Counted from the first letter of the stretch, positions 53,077 to 62,359 are shown. The stretch is DNA of 64,000 nucleotides from Prevotella sp. UBA2739 (GCA_002353525.1 DEJV01000070.1:8438-72437); one strand, 5' to 3'. Notes: a model not told the origin generated them from the letters alone. Numbers and translations: made by a program.

Positions 53077-53872
53077 GGTACGAATGATTTAGGTCCAGAT
53101 AATGGAAATTGTGCTGGCGCTGCTCGCTGTGCTTGGGAATAGTCATGTAATCGCCATACTTGCGGCTCAGGTAAGCGTCGTATTGCTCCACGCCCATCAC
53201 CCGTTTGCCCTCAAAATCATATTCCCGGGGCGTGCCCAAAATGGTTTTCGGCATGGCTCCCCGCATCCCGTCGTCGTAGTCGGCCACCAGCAACTGGCGG
53301 TCGTAATCGTATTTCATGAGCAGTTTTCTGATTTTCCCCTGCACACCGGCCAGCGTATACACTTTCCGGCAGAGCAACGGAATCCACGAGTCGGGCCCGT
53401 GTCCATGCTTATAGGGGTCGCGCACCATGAGATAGAGCACGCGCTTGTAGTATTCGTAGCGCCCGAAATGGATGCGCTGCAGCAGTTTGTTGGCTGGCAC
53501 GCCGTCGATAGGGAACACATCCATGTAGATGCCTCCCACATATTTCAGGTGCATGCGCTCAATGAGCGTGGTGTTGCCGTCTTGAATCTTTCCGAAAGGA
53601 AGCGGATAGGTGCTGCCGGTCTCGGCACATACCAGCTCATAGGGTTGTGGCAGCCATTCTGCCGCATGGACAATCAACTGCTCGTAGTCGGGACGAGGCA
53701 TCGCAATGTCCAAGTCGTCGTCCCACGGAATGAACCCCTTGTGGCGCACCGCCCCCAGCATCGTACCTGCCCAGAGATAATAACGCAAGCCATGGCTGCT
53801 GCACATTTTGTCAACAGCCAGCAGGATGTTCAATATGCGCTGGTGCACTGCCTCGACGTTATAATTTGCCAT
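53057..53872 (-). CDS. LicD-family phosphotransferase (copy B)
   Basis: 271 aa, clear paralog of the 50146 gene: RYYLWAGTMLGAVRHKGF, PWDDDLDIAMPRPDYE, VFPIDGVP, DPYKHGHGP. Sequence similarity runs over the full length. It is followed in overlap by a GT4 gene and preceded by a LicC-like nucleotidyltransferase gene (30-nt gap). It probably uses the activated donor made by that enzyme. The two copies may modify different positions or sugars. Confidence 0.92.
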   Translation of the reverse strand: MANYNVEAVHQRILNILLAVDKMCSSHGLRYYLWAGTMLGAVRHKGFIPWDDDLDIAMPRPDYEQLIVHAAEWLPQPYELVCAETGSTYPLPFGKIQDGNTTLIERMHLKYVGGIYMDVFPIDGVPANKLLQRIHFGRYEYYKRVLYLMVRDPYKHGHGPDSWIPLLCRKVYTLAGVQGKIRKLLMKYDYDRQLLVADYDDGMRGAMPKTILGTPREYDFEGKRVMGVEQYDAYLSRKYGDYMTIPKHSEQRQHNFHYLDLNHSYHEKRTD

Positions 53873-53902
53873 GTGTCAATATAGGGTGTTTGTTGGGAAT
53901 AC

Positions 53903-54655
53903 TCAGAAAAGCTCGGCGGGAATAAGCTCGCGGGCACTGTTGAAGTCGTCGACCGTGTCCAGCTCTATCGAGAAATAGTCGGTGGTATCGACGATATGGA
54001 ACAGGTGCCCTTGCGGAATCAGCCGTTCGAAGGCCCGCTCGTAGAAGATGTCGATGAGTCCCTCGCCCTCTATCATGCGGTCCAGTTCGCTGAAGAGCGC
54101 CTCGCTGTAGGCGGCATCCATCTTCTCGATGCCCACACTCTCGCCGATGGCATCGCTGATAGAGCACACTTTGCTGATTTCGGTCACGCGGTTCTCACTG
54201 TCGACAATCACCTTGATTTCCTCCTCGCCCAGCTCGTGGCGGTTCAGGGCCAGCGCAGTGCCGGGCTCTTGCAGCATGCGGCCGATGATTTTGGGGTCGA
54301 ACAGGATGTCGCTGTCGAGCAGCAGAAACTCGCGTCCGCGCACCAGCTCGCGTGTCATCCACAGCGAGTAGATGTTGTTGTTGTGCGCATAGTCGGCATT
54401 ATGCAGGAAGTGGATTTTGAGGGGGGAGGGGTGAGAGGTGAGAGGTGAGAGATATCTACTCGTCAGGAACTCGCGAATCATCTCGCCACGATAGCCCGTG
54501 ACCACCACAAACTCGCTGATGCCAGCGGCTATCATCGCGTCGAAGGTGCGCTGCAACAGTGTGCGACTGCCCACCGTGAGCAGACACTTGGGCCGTTCGT
54601 CGGTCAGCGGCCTCAACCGTTTGGCCATTCCTGCGGCCAGTACTACTCCTATCAT
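53903..54655 (-). CDS. LicC-like nucleotidyltransferase
   Basis: 250 aa. Sugar/phosphocholine nucleotidyltransferase fold: LAAGMAKRLRPLTDERPKCLL (NTP-binding loop) and FLLLDSDILFDP (metal-binding Asp). It most resembles the CTP:phosphocholine cytidylyltransferase (LicC) group, with the NIYSLW segment common there. It should activate a phospho-alcohol or phosphonate as its CDP or CMP form for LicD. Residues about 67-79 (YLSPLTSHPSPLK) are a GAGAGGTGAGAGGTGAGAG-encoded insertion. Genes on both sides are 30-41 nt away. Confidence 0.85.
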   Translation of the reverse strand: MIGVVLAAGMAKRLRPLTDERPKCLLTVGSRTLLQRTFDAMIAAGISEFVVVTGYRGEMIREFLTSRYLSPLTSHPSPLKIHFLHNADYAHNNNIYSLWMTRELVRGREFLLLDSDILFDPKIIGRMLQEPGTALALNRHELGEEEIKVIVDSENRVTEISKVCSISDAIGESVGIEKMDAAYSEALFSELDRMIEGEGLIDIFYERAFERLIPQGHLFHIVDTTDYFSIELDTVDDFNSARELIPAELF

Positions 54656-54696
54656 CGTCTCTCGAAACTCTTAACTTTTAACTCTTAGTTATTACC

Positions 54697-55749
54697 TCAA
54701 AATCCCTTCACCACTCTAAGAATGGTGTCGCACACGGTCTGTGTCTGCTCCTTGCGGCCCAGTGTGATGCGCAGGCACGACTCTAGTCCCTTGTCGGTCA
54801 TGAACTTAATCTTATAGTGCTCGTCGGTGAGCGCCTTCAAGAGGGCATCTTTTATCTCGATGGGATATTTTATCAGAATGAAGTTGGCCACCGACTTATA
54901 CACCTTGAATCCAGGCAGCGGTCCCAGTTCGCGCTTGTAGAGCTGGCGTCCCCACTCCATGTCGTCGGCCACGCGGCGATAGTGGTCGTCGCTGTCGAGG
55001 GCTGCCAGTGCCACCGCCTCAGAGAAGCGGTTGTAGCCCAGATACTTGTTGATGTAGCTCACAAAATGATCGTGGCCAGCACCGATAAAGCCGAAACCGC
55101 AACGCAACCCGGGCAACCCGTAGAATTTCGACAGGGTGCGCGAGATGATCAGGTTCTTATATTTGTTCACCAACGGGGCGATATAGTCGGTGTCGGTGGT
55201 GATGAAACTGGCATAAGCCTCATCGATGAGCACCATGGTGTCGTCGGGAATATTCTCCATGATACGGCCTATCTCGTCGGGCGTCAGACTGTTGCCCGTG
55301 GGGTTGTTGGGCGAGGCCAGCAGCAGCATGCGCGGATGGATGCGGTTGGTATATTCTATCACCTCGTCCACGTCGTACGCAAACGTGTCGTCCTGCTCGT
55401 GCAGCGGATACATCTCGAAGGTGCCATAGCACTCGCTGGCCACCTTATTATAATACCACCACGAGAACTCCGGAATCAAGATCTTCTTATTGTCACCTTT
55501 CATCAGGTAGTAGTGAATGGCATTTTTCAGAATATCCTCACCACCGTAGGCCAGCAGCACTTGCTCTTCAGGAACACCATAAATCTCGCTTAGGCGAACG
55601 GTAATAACGCTCTTCTTCCCTTGGTCGTAGATGCGGGTATAGAAACACAGATCCTTCGGATTGAAGTTTCTGATCGCCTCGACCACTTTCTCGCTGGGTT
55701 CGAAATTGAACTCATTGCGGTCCAGATAATTTAATTCGTTTTGCATCAT
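54697..55749 (-). CDS. HisC-like class I/II aminotransferase
   Basis: 350 aa, PLP-dependent fold type I. SPNNPTGN substrate loop, VLIDEAY (PLP-binding Asp and Tyr), and SRTLSKFYGLPGLRCGF with the Schiff-base Lys. Close in pattern to histidinol-phosphate aminotransferases, but no his genes are near. It is followed by a LicC-like gene. Aminotransferase plus cytidylyltransferase pairs are known in phosphonate tailoring (PntC), so it may make an amino-alcohol phosphate or aminoethylphosphonate for decoration. A true HisC role is the alternative. The start at 55749 lies just after a TACCTTTG promoter element. Confidence 0.85.
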   Translation of the reverse strand: MMQNELNYLDRNEFNFEPSEKVVEAIRNFNPKDLCFYTRIYDQGKKSVITVRLSEIYGVPEEQVLLAYGGEDILKNAIHYYLMKGDNKKILIPEFSWWYYNKVASECYGTFEMYPLHEQDDTFAYDVDEVIEYTNRIHPRMLLLASPNNPTGNSLTPDEIGRIMENIPDDTMVLIDEAYASFITTDTDYIAPLVNKYKNLIISRTLSKFYGLPGLRCGFGFIGAGHDHFVSYINKYLGYNRFSEAVALAALDSDDHYRRVADDMEWGRQLYKRELGPLPGFKVYKSVANFILIKYPIEIKDALLKALTDEHYKIKFMTDKGLESCLRITLGRKEQTQTVCDTILRVVKGF

Positions 55750-55767
55750 TGTTTTTCTATTTGCCTG

Positions 55768-55775
55768 CAAAGGTA
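55768..55775 (-). promoter_or_regulatory. -7 element of the aminotransferase-LicD operon
   Basis: TACCTTTG on the minus strand, 18 nt before the ATG at 55749. It rules out the longer frame from 55788. A TTTG lies a little too far upstream (24-nt spacer). Confidence 0.65.
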
Positions 55776-55894
55776 CAAAAATTATCACTAAGTTGTTTGC
55801 AAATGCGGCTTTATTTTTATGGTGGCCTGCTCATGTGTGGATGCCTGAGAGAGCCTTGCGAAAGGGCGGTTTTTCATTTGCCAACAAACCACAC

Positions 55895-56026
55895 TTCAAT
55901 TTGTTAAGAAATTAAGGTGCGATTTTTAAGAAATTAAGATGCGATTTGTTAACAAATTGGTGTGCGATTTCTTAAGAAATTGAAGTGTAATTTGTTAACA
56001 AATTGAAGTGTAATTTCATAACAAAT
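55895..56026 (+). repeat. 23-bp repeat array, copy 3
   Basis: Five to six units of the same family as 1-58 and 31018-31190, same orientation: TTAAGGTGCGA, TTAAGATGCGA, TTGGTGTGCGA, TTGAAGTGTAA, TTGAAGTGTAA. The last full units match the array at 1-58 almost base for base (both include GAAGTGTAATTTCATAAC). It ends with a small AAATCGCCCGATTT hairpin just past the stop of the barrel gene. Confidence 0.88.
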
Positions 56027-56059
56027 CGCAAATCGCCCGATTTTCACCCTCTTTTTTGC

Positions 56060-58036
56060 CTAGAAACGCCACCTCAGCTGCAGCTCCACATCGGTCAGCG
56101 ACGAGTGGGCCACTTGCTGCAAACCTGTGCCGACGGTGCTGCGGTCGAAATAGTTGGTAGTGCCGGCCTTGGCCATCAGTGCCAACCGGCGCGACGGGGC
56201 ATATTGGGCCAGCAGCGAGTAACGGATGCCGTGGCCATAGTACGACTGGAAGCCGAACGAATAGAGCATGCCCCGCTCGTAGCAGTAGACACGGGTGGAA
56301 AAATCGTCGGTGCGAAACCATCCCAGCACTCCTGCCACGAGCCATTTCTGGCTGTGAAAGCCCGCTTGCTGGCTCACCATCCAACCCGTTTTGCCATCGG
56401 CCACCGACAGGTCGCCCTGCGTTTTCAGGGTCCAGTGGGTGCCCTTGCGCATCAGGCTGAGACGTGTCCGCTGCGTGGTCTGGTGCTGACGCTGGCGCCA
56501 CCGGTAGCGGGCGGCTGCCGTCCACGGGCCCTGCTGCCATGTCACAGTCAGCATGTTGTCCCACGAGTGGGCGTTGGCCTCCATCTGGTAGCGCGGCCAT
56601 GCAAACTGCGCATAGTCACTGTAGGCCGTGAAGGTCAGCCGTCGCGTGGCCCGCCAGTTCAGTCCCACGTAGCCGCCGCTCTCGTTTTGCACGCTGCCCC
56701 CATCGCTGAAACTGCGCGCCACGAGCGAATAGTAGCGGTAAGAGTACATGCGCCACAGCCCCATCACGTCCAGCCGGTCGGTCAGGGCCACCCTCAGCAT
56801 GTTGAGCGTGGCCACACCGTGGCAACTGCCTGTGGCCGTCTCGCCGCTCACCGACAGGCGCCGGCTGGTGTAGCCATAGTCTACCGACGCATTCCAAAAC
56901 GACCGCCCGCTGGCATAAATCTGCCGGTAGAGCTGTCCGTTTTGCGGTTTCAGCTCGCGATCCAGTCCCGTGGCGACGGCCGTCAGTCCGGCATGAAATC
57001 CGTTTTTGCGCAGGTGCAGACTGGCTCCCGCGAGCCATTGGTGGGCGTTGTGCTTGCGGTTCATCTCGCTCTCGGTGCGGTGGTAGCCACTGGTAAGGAT
57101 GGTGCGGATGGCCGACGAGTCTTTGCCCAGCGTGGCATCGATGGCCCTGTAAGAGGCAAATGCTGTCAGGTCGATGGCCTTCGAGAGGGCGATGGTGGCT
57201 GCCGCTCCCTGCAGATAGTTGCCCTCCGAGCGCGACGAGTGGGCGCGCAACGAGCCTTGCTGGCGCGTCATCTGCGACAGCATGGCCAGTTTTCCGAGCG
57301 CGAAATCGTTGTTGATGACCAGCCCCAGACCTGCTTTCAACCGGTAACGGCCCACCACGGCCGCCTTCAGGCGCCCCAAGCGCCGCACCATGAGATAGGC
57401 CGAATAGTAGTCGTAGCCCGCACGGTTTCGTCCGGCAAGAAAAGGTTCGCCAGCGTCTTGTGCACCGGTGATGCCGGCCTTCACGTATTGTCCGTAGCTG
57501 AACTGATAGCGCAGGTCGTGGCGGTAGGGCCATCCCAGATAGCCTTTGTCATCGCCCTTGCGCCGATAGGTGGGAATCTTGACGGTGGCAATGAGCTGGT
57601 GCTCACCGTATTTCAGGATGTTGCGCCACTGGGGGAATCCCGCCTGGGGTTCCGCTCCGGCCACCAACAGGCACGAAAGCAACTGGCGGCGCGGCGCATC
57701 GAGGCTCTCGATGAGCATCAGTTCGCCCAGCGTCTGCATGCGCCCGTAGCGGTCGAGATACTCGCATATCTCGGCTATCTGCGTATCGGAGAGGAAGGGG
57801 ATGCGCTCCAGGTCGTCGCGGGTGGCACTGTTGATGTCCAGGGGATTAGCCGCCAGCTGGCTCACCACCTCGTAGGCATTCTCCCAGTCGGCAGTCTCGG
57901 CATCCTCCATCGCCGTGAGCTGCTCGAAATAGGTCTCCCAGTCGGCTGTGTTTTGGGCGCCGAGGGGCTGCACAGAGGCTGCCGCGACGAAAGCGGCAAG
58001 GCATGTTTTCAGAAATAATGCTATAGGATGTTTCAT
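56060..58036 (-). CDS. outer-membrane beta-barrel protein with N-terminal helix-hairpin-helix region
   Basis: 658 aa. Signal peptide 1-28 (LGAQ), a helix-hairpin-helix/ComEA-like region (about 60-125; NPLDINSATRDDLERIPFL, YLDRYGRMQTLGELMLI), then alternating amphipathic strands to the C-terminus, ending in an aromatic residue (LRWRF) as outer-membrane barrels do. This combination is widespread in Bacteroidota but without known function. The HHH region could bind DNA or serve as a periplasmic plug; neither is shown. A long open frame on the other strand (56003-58018) is a shadow. Confidence 0.85.
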   Translation of the reverse strand: MKHPIALFLKTCLAAFVAAASVQPLGAQNTADWETYFEQLTAMEDAETADWENAYEVVSQLAANPLDINSATRDDLERIPFLSDTQIAEICEYLDRYGRMQTLGELMLIESLDAPRRQLLSCLLVAGAEPQAGFPQWRNILKYGEHQLIATVKIPTYRRKGDDKGYLGWPYRHDLRYQFSYGQYVKAGITGAQDAGEPFLAGRNRAGYDYYSAYLMVRRLGRLKAAVVGRYRLKAGLGLVINNDFALGKLAMLSQMTRQQGSLRAHSSRSEGNYLQGAAATIALSKAIDLTAFASYRAIDATLGKDSSAIRTILTSGYHRTESEMNRKHNAHQWLAGASLHLRKNGFHAGLTAVATGLDRELKPQNGQLYRQIYASGRSFWNASVDYGYTSRRLSVSGETATGSCHGVATLNMLRVALTDRLDVMGLWRMYSYRYYSLVARSFSDGGSVQNESGGYVGLNWRATRRLTFTAYSDYAQFAWPRYQMEANAHSWDNMLTVTWQQGPWTAAARYRWRQRQHQTTQRTRLSLMRKGTHWTLKTQGDLSVADGKTGWMVSQQAGFHSQKWLVAGVLGWFRTDDFSTRVYCYERGMLYSFGFQSYYGHGIRYSLLAQYAPSRRLALMAKAGTTNYFDRSTVGTGLQQVAHSSLTDVELQLRWRF

Positions 58037-58142
58037 AGTAATTGTCAGGTTTCAGGTTGTAGAAAGCATGCAAAGGTAAAGAATTTTTTATCAACGAATG
58101 CTAAATAAATGATGTTTTTTAGCAGAAATGCAAAATAATCAC

Positions 58143-58150
58143 TACTTTTG
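58143..58150 (+). promoter_or_regulatory. -7 element of the DUF4294 gene
   Basis: TACTTTTG ends at 58150 and the ATG is at 58159, so the transcript would be nearly leaderless. Confidence 0.65.
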
Positions 58151-58158
58151 TGCTGGAA

Positions 58159-58809
58159 ATGAACGAGCTGAAAAAACATATCGTCACCATGATGCTGATG
58201 CTGGCTGCCACAACGGCACTGGCACAGACCGACGGCAAGGGCAAACAAAACCCCGAAGACCGCACTGTGGACATGGACAACCCCACGTTTGTGCCGCTGG
58301 TGAAGGTGACCAAAGTGAAGGTCGACGGCGACTCTATTCAGTATCTCGAACTGAACAACGTGTATGTCTACCCGAAGGCTACCTTCAAGAATGCACGCCA
58401 GCAGCAGGCCTACAACCGGCTGGTGTACAACGTGAAGAAGGTGCTGCCCATTGCCAAGGAGGTGAACCGCGTGATGATGGAGACGGCCGAGTATCTGGAA
58501 ACGCTGCCCAACAAACGGGCCAAAGACGAGCACATGAAGCGCGTGGAGAAAGCCGTGAAAAAGGAATACACACCACGCATGAAGAAACTCACCTATGCCC
58601 AGGGCAAACTGCTCATCAAACTCATCTACCGCGAGTGCAACTCGTCGTCGTATCAGCTCATCCAGGCATTCCTCGGACCCGTCAAGGCCGGCATCTATCA
58701 GGCCTTTGCCTGGACCTTCGGCGCCTCGCTGATGAAGCAATATGATGCCGACGGCACCGACCGACTCACCGAACGCGTGGTCAGAATGGTAGAGGCCGGA
58801 CAGCTGTAA
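58159..58809 (+). CDS. DUF4294 family protein
   Basis: 216 aa with a signal peptide (about 1-22, ALAQT). Matches the pattern of DUF4294: VYVYPKATFKNARQQQAYNRLVYNVKKVLPIAKEV, then KKLTYAQGKLLIKLIYRECNSSSYQLI and a conserved FWGA-like ending (FAWTFGASLMKQYD). Periplasmic, function unknown. The GTG at 58150 that extends the frame overlaps the promoter and was rejected. Confidence 0.88.
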   Translation: MNELKKHIVTMMLMLAATTALAQTDGKGKQNPEDRTVDMDNPTFVPLVKVTKVKVDGDSIQYLELNNVYVYPKATFKNARQQQAYNRLVYNVKKVLPIAKEVNRVMMETAEYLETLPNKRAKDEHMKRVEKAVKKEYTPRMKKLTYAQGKLLIKLIYRECNSSSYQLIQAFLGPVKAGIYQAFAWTFGASLMKQYDADGTDRLTERVVRMVEAGQL

Positions 58810-58894
58810 GCGGCCTGCCACGCATTGCCTCTGTGCGATTGTCACTTCAAGAGAAACCACTTTTTTTACTGACGCAACAATAACCGATGACGCC

Positions 58895-60802
58895 ATGACA
58901 CCTGTTTTGAAACATCTCCTACGGGCAGCCAAGACGCTGGCAATTGCTGTTGCCGCCTTTGTGTTCTTGGTGGTTGCTGTCGTGGGGTTGCTCAACATGC
59001 CATCGGTGCAAGACCGTTTTCTGGCCTATGCCACGAAGTTGCTGCAGGAGAAACTGCAGACGAAGGTAGAGATTGACAGCGTGCGCATTGGTTTTTTCCG
59101 CGACGATGTGCGGCTCTACAACCTCAGGGTGGACGACCGCGAACACAGGCCCATGCTCTGGTTGGAGCAAATGAATGCCGAGATAGACATGTGGCACTTG
59201 CTCCAGAAAGAGGTAAGACTGAAAGAGGTGGGGGTAAAGGGGCTTCATGCCCAGCTCTATAAGCCCCATCCCGACAGCACCGCCAACTATCAGTTTGTGC
59301 TGGACGCCTTGAAACCGACAAAGAAAAAGGAAGGAGAGGAGCGGAAAGAGAAGAAAAAACTGTCATTCGACCTCAACACGCTGCACATCGAGGATGTGGA
59401 CGTGGCCTACAACAACCGGCATTTTGCCTTCAGCAACATAAACCTGCAAAAAAGCTGGGGAGGCGATATCTATGCCGAAATGCACAACGCCGAAACAGCA
59501 TGGGTGCACGTGAAGAAGCGCAAAGGCGTCAAGGTGGACAACCACCTGCTCATAGGCCGCGTGGTCTATCAAGAGGAAGACGGGAAAAGGAAAGTGACGG
59601 TCGACAGCCTGCACTGGACCACCAACAACCATCTGCCCCACAAACGCACACATAAGCCCAAGCGCGGATGGTTTGACGACGGCCATGTGAACGTGGTGGC
59701 ACGCATGGCGGTCAGCCTGCATCATGCCGACAAAGACAGCATCTGCGGCACCCTCGAGGAATGCGACGCCAACGACAAGGCCTCGGGACTCCACATCACC
59801 GGACTGAACCTGAAATTCAAGAAAATAGCCGAGAACGTGCACGTGAGCAATGCCACCATTCGCATGGCTCACACCACGTTGAAGTTTGACAAAGGCCTGT
59901 TGCGACTGCCCAGCAAAAAGCACCAACGCGCCCTGCACTTCACCACCAGCAACATCACGGGCACCACGCTGCTGGCCGACATTGCACATCCTTTTGCCTC
60001 TGTGCTGAAAAACTTTAAGCTTCCGCTCATCATCTCCACCAAGATGCAAGGCACCGACAAAGGACTGACGTTCCGCAACGTCAGCGTCAGGACAGCCGAC
60101 AACCTGTTTCATGTCAAAGCCGACGGAGGGGTGGACGAGCTGAAAGACAAATACAAACTGAAAGTACATTTCAACATCCACGAGTGCGTGGCACAAGGCG
60201 ACGTGAAAGCACGCATCATCAACCAGTTCAGCGTGAAGAAGTTCATGATGAAGCAGGTGCAGACGCTAGGAACGCTGCGCTACAAAGGAACGCTCAACGT
60301 GAGGCACAAGCGCGTGGAGGTGGGCGGCAACATGGGCACCGACTGCGGCCACATGCATTTCTCACTGCTGGTGAATGCGCTCGACAAGTATCTCACGGGC
60401 AATGTGCTGACCAACGATTTCCTGCTGGGCAAGGCCATGGACCACCCCGATTGGGGCAAGATTGCCTGTAAAGCCGCTTTCAGAATCGACATCTCGAAAG
60501 TGCGTACGGCCGCCATGCGCCGGCAAAAAGGCGGAAAACTTCCCATCGGAGAGGTGGATGCCCTTGTCTACGAAACCAAATACAAGGGCATCAAGATGAC
60601 CAATATCTTTGCCAACATTGTGAGCGACGGAGCCCTGGCAGAGGGCTTCCTGAAGACGGAAGGAAAACTGAAGCTGGCCGATATTCTCTGCTCTTTCTCC
60701 TTCACCGACACCAATGAGATGAAGAAAATGGAAATCAAGCCCAGCCTCCGCTTCCATCTCTTCCACCGCAACAAAGACCACAACAAGGTGGCAAAGCTTT
60801 AG
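58895..60802 (+). CDS. AsmA-like membrane-anchored protein
   Basis: 635 aa. One N-terminal transmembrane anchor (about 9-35), then QDRFLAYATKLLQEKLQTKVEIDSVRI, the start pattern of AsmA/TamB proteins, and a long beta-rich periplasmic body with repeated LH-IEDV/LKF-type strands. Members of this superfamily form grooves that move or organise lipids between membranes. It lacks the TamB C-terminal domain. The position next to DUF4294 and DUF3667 genes gives no pathway clue. Confidence 0.8.
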   Translation: MTPVLKHLLRAAKTLAIAVAAFVFLVVAVVGLLNMPSVQDRFLAYATKLLQEKLQTKVEIDSVRIGFFRDDVRLYNLRVDDREHRPMLWLEQMNAEIDMWHLLQKEVRLKEVGVKGLHAQLYKPHPDSTANYQFVLDALKPTKKKEGEERKEKKKLSFDLNTLHIEDVDVAYNNRHFAFSNINLQKSWGGDIYAEMHNAETAWVHVKKRKGVKVDNHLLIGRVVYQEEDGKRKVTVDSLHWTTNNHLPHKRTHKPKRGWFDDGHVNVVARMAVSLHHADKDSICGTLEECDANDKASGLHITGLNLKFKKIAENVHVSNATIRMAHTTLKFDKGLLRLPSKKHQRALHFTTSNITGTTLLADIAHPFASVLKNFKLPLIISTKMQGTDKGLTFRNVSVRTADNLFHVKADGGVDELKDKYKLKVHFNIHECVAQGDVKARIINQFSVKKFMMKQVQTLGTLRYKGTLNVRHKRVEVGGNMGTDCGHMHFSLLVNALDKYLTGNVLTNDFLLGKAMDHPDWGKIACKAAFRIDISKVRTAAMRRQKGGKLPIGEVDALVYETKYKGIKMTNIFANIVSDGALAEGFLKTEGKLKLADILCSFSFTDTNEMKKMEIKPSLRFHLFHRNKDHNKVAKL

Positions 60803-60828
60803 GAGGGCGATGGATATGAACCTCGTCT

Positions 60829-61971
60829 CTACGCCACCGACCAATACAGAATGTAGATGGTCAGCGTGAACAGTGCCACCAGCACGATGGTAACAATCAG
60901 CACCGACAGCGTGATATAGCCCAGCAGGCGTTTCTTGGAGATGCCGGAGAACTGTTTCAGCGTCACAAAAACCATCAGTACCGCTATCAGCTGGATAATG
61001 AACGACCCCAGAAGGCTGCCAATGATGGAGTAGATGCTGTAGACATTTGAGGTGTAGACCAGTGCCACCGTAAACTCAGAATAGCGCATGTCGGGTATGT
61101 ACGGCGAACGGCGTATAAACAGGTAAAGCGGCAGCGAGAACAACATCAATGTGAACAAGGCGAAGATAGTGGGGTTTGAATCCCAAAGCTTGACCAAGAC
61201 CATGATAAATATCACAAAACCTTTGACCAGCGGCGCTTCCTTATTGCCCTTCTTTGACAATTCTTGGAGCTTGTCTGTCACCTCAATGGTTTTCTTTAAG
61301 AAATCATCAGCCGTTGTCGGTTTTGCACGTGCAGAGTCGCCTTTCAGCGAGTCCGTCAGCACAGCTGTTGCCTGTTTGGCATTTGCAGAATCGCTTTTCA
61401 GCGAGTCCGTCAGCACAGCTGTTGCTTGTTGGTCGCTTGCAGAATCTCCTTTCAGCACGTCGGTCAGTATGGCCGTTGCCTTTTCTACGCGTGAAGAATC
61501 GCTTTTCAGCGTGTCGGCCGGCGCGGCAGTCGTCTGCTTGTTGGAGCCACTATTCTTATTGTCTGAAAGCCCCAGGTCGATGCCATATTTGGCTATCAGC
61601 GAGAACGCTGCCAGCAAGAAAAACATCTTGAATGGTGGGAAATAGGCCGACTGCATGCCTCGCAGATAGTCGCGAATCATAAAGCCCGGACGAAACATCA
61701 GGTCGCGCAAGCTTCGCAGCATGCTCCGGTTGCCAATTGCCCATACGTCGAGAAACAGCATCAGCGCCTTCTTGAAAGAGAAACGCCCCACCCCGGCAGC
61801 TTGTCCGCAGCGTGGGCAGTAGTTTCCCGTGTACTCCGTCTTACACGACGAGCACACGTGGCTCTCCTGTTTCAGTGGTGCCACCTCGTACGGGCGACGC
61901 TGCCAAATGTGGAAAGCTCGCATCCATATAGCCCGTTTCTCTTTGCTCTTCAGATATTCCAAATATTTCAT
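60829..61971 (-). CDS. DUF3667-type membrane protein with tandem 18-residue repeats
   Basis: 380 aa. An N-terminal zinc ribbon CSSC...CPRCGQ (about 40-57), a first hydrophobic helix near 112-130, a polar spacer, and three to four transmembrane helices in the last 130 residues. The spacer (about 146-219) holds four copies of an 18-residue repeat of the form ATAVLTDSLKSDSANAKQ, probably a length-variable linker. Function unknown. It converges with the AsmA-like gene, 26 nt away. Confidence 0.82.
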   Translation of the reverse strand: MKYLEYLKSKEKRAIWMRAFHIWQRRPYEVAPLKQESHVCSSCKTEYTGNYCPRCGQAAGVGRFSFKKALMLFLDVWAIGNRSMLRSLRDLMFRPGFMIRDYLRGMQSAYFPPFKMFFLLAAFSLIAKYGIDLGLSDNKNSGSNKQTTAAPADTLKSDSSRVEKATAILTDVLKGDSASDQQATAVLTDSLKSDSANAKQATAVLTDSLKGDSARAKPTTADDFLKKTIEVTDKLQELSKKGNKEAPLVKGFVIFIMVLVKLWDSNPTIFALFTLMLFSLPLYLFIRRSPYIPDMRYSEFTVALVYTSNVYSIYSIIGSLLGSFIIQLIAVLMVFVTLKQFSGISKKRLLGYITLSVLIVTIVLVALFTLTIYILYWSVA

Positions 61972-62047
61972 TCTGTTGCCAAAACTAATTAAAAAAACAC
62001 AAGACTACAAGTTTTTCAGAATCAGGGGAATCGTTTTATGCTGTGTT

Positions 62048-62359
62048 TTATACAACTGTAAGCGAAACGCGCTTACCCAGTCCTGCAAAGATACGGAAGA
62101 GCGTAGAGAGTTGTACATCCGCATGCCCATTCTCTATCTTTGAGATATAACTTTTCTTCGTGCCAATCTTTGCAGCCAGTTGCTCTTGGGTCAAACCTGC
62201 CAGGCGCCGATGCTCCTTCAGACATTCTGCCAAGCAAAATGCCTCAGCCTCAGCCTCGAAAGTCTCTCGGGCCTCAGTTTCGCGCTCACCGTATTCTGCA
62301 TCCAGCAGTTCGTCAAAACTCTCACAATTCTTAATTGCTTCTTTCTTCTTTGCATCCAT
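62048..62359 (-). CDS. HigA-like Xre-family antitoxin
   Basis: 103 aa. An acidic helical N-terminus, then a helix-turn-helix Xre domain (about 48-100: LKEHRRLAGLTQEQLAAKIGTKKSYISKIENG). It resembles antitoxins placed downstream of HigB/RelE-type toxins. Its ATG overlaps the TAA stop of the toxin remnant (TAATG), so the pair was one operon. The antitoxin frame is intact although the toxin is broken. Confidence 0.88.
   Translation of the reverse strand: MDAKKKEAIKNCESFDELLDAEYGERETEARETFEAEAEAFCLAECLKEHRRLAGLTQEQLAAKIGTKKSYISKIENGHADVQLSTLFRIFAGLGKRVSLTVV

Noticed and set aside
54697..55749. Simple histidine biosynthesis gene (hisC)
   Set aside because: No other his genes are near and it sits in an operon with LicC-like and LicD genes; kept as an alternative only.
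56003..58018. Open frame of 671 codons opposite the barrel gene, starting MKCNFITN
   Set aside because: It starts in the 23-bp repeat and is a shadow; the opposite strand has a signal peptide, a barrel pattern and an aromatic C-terminus.
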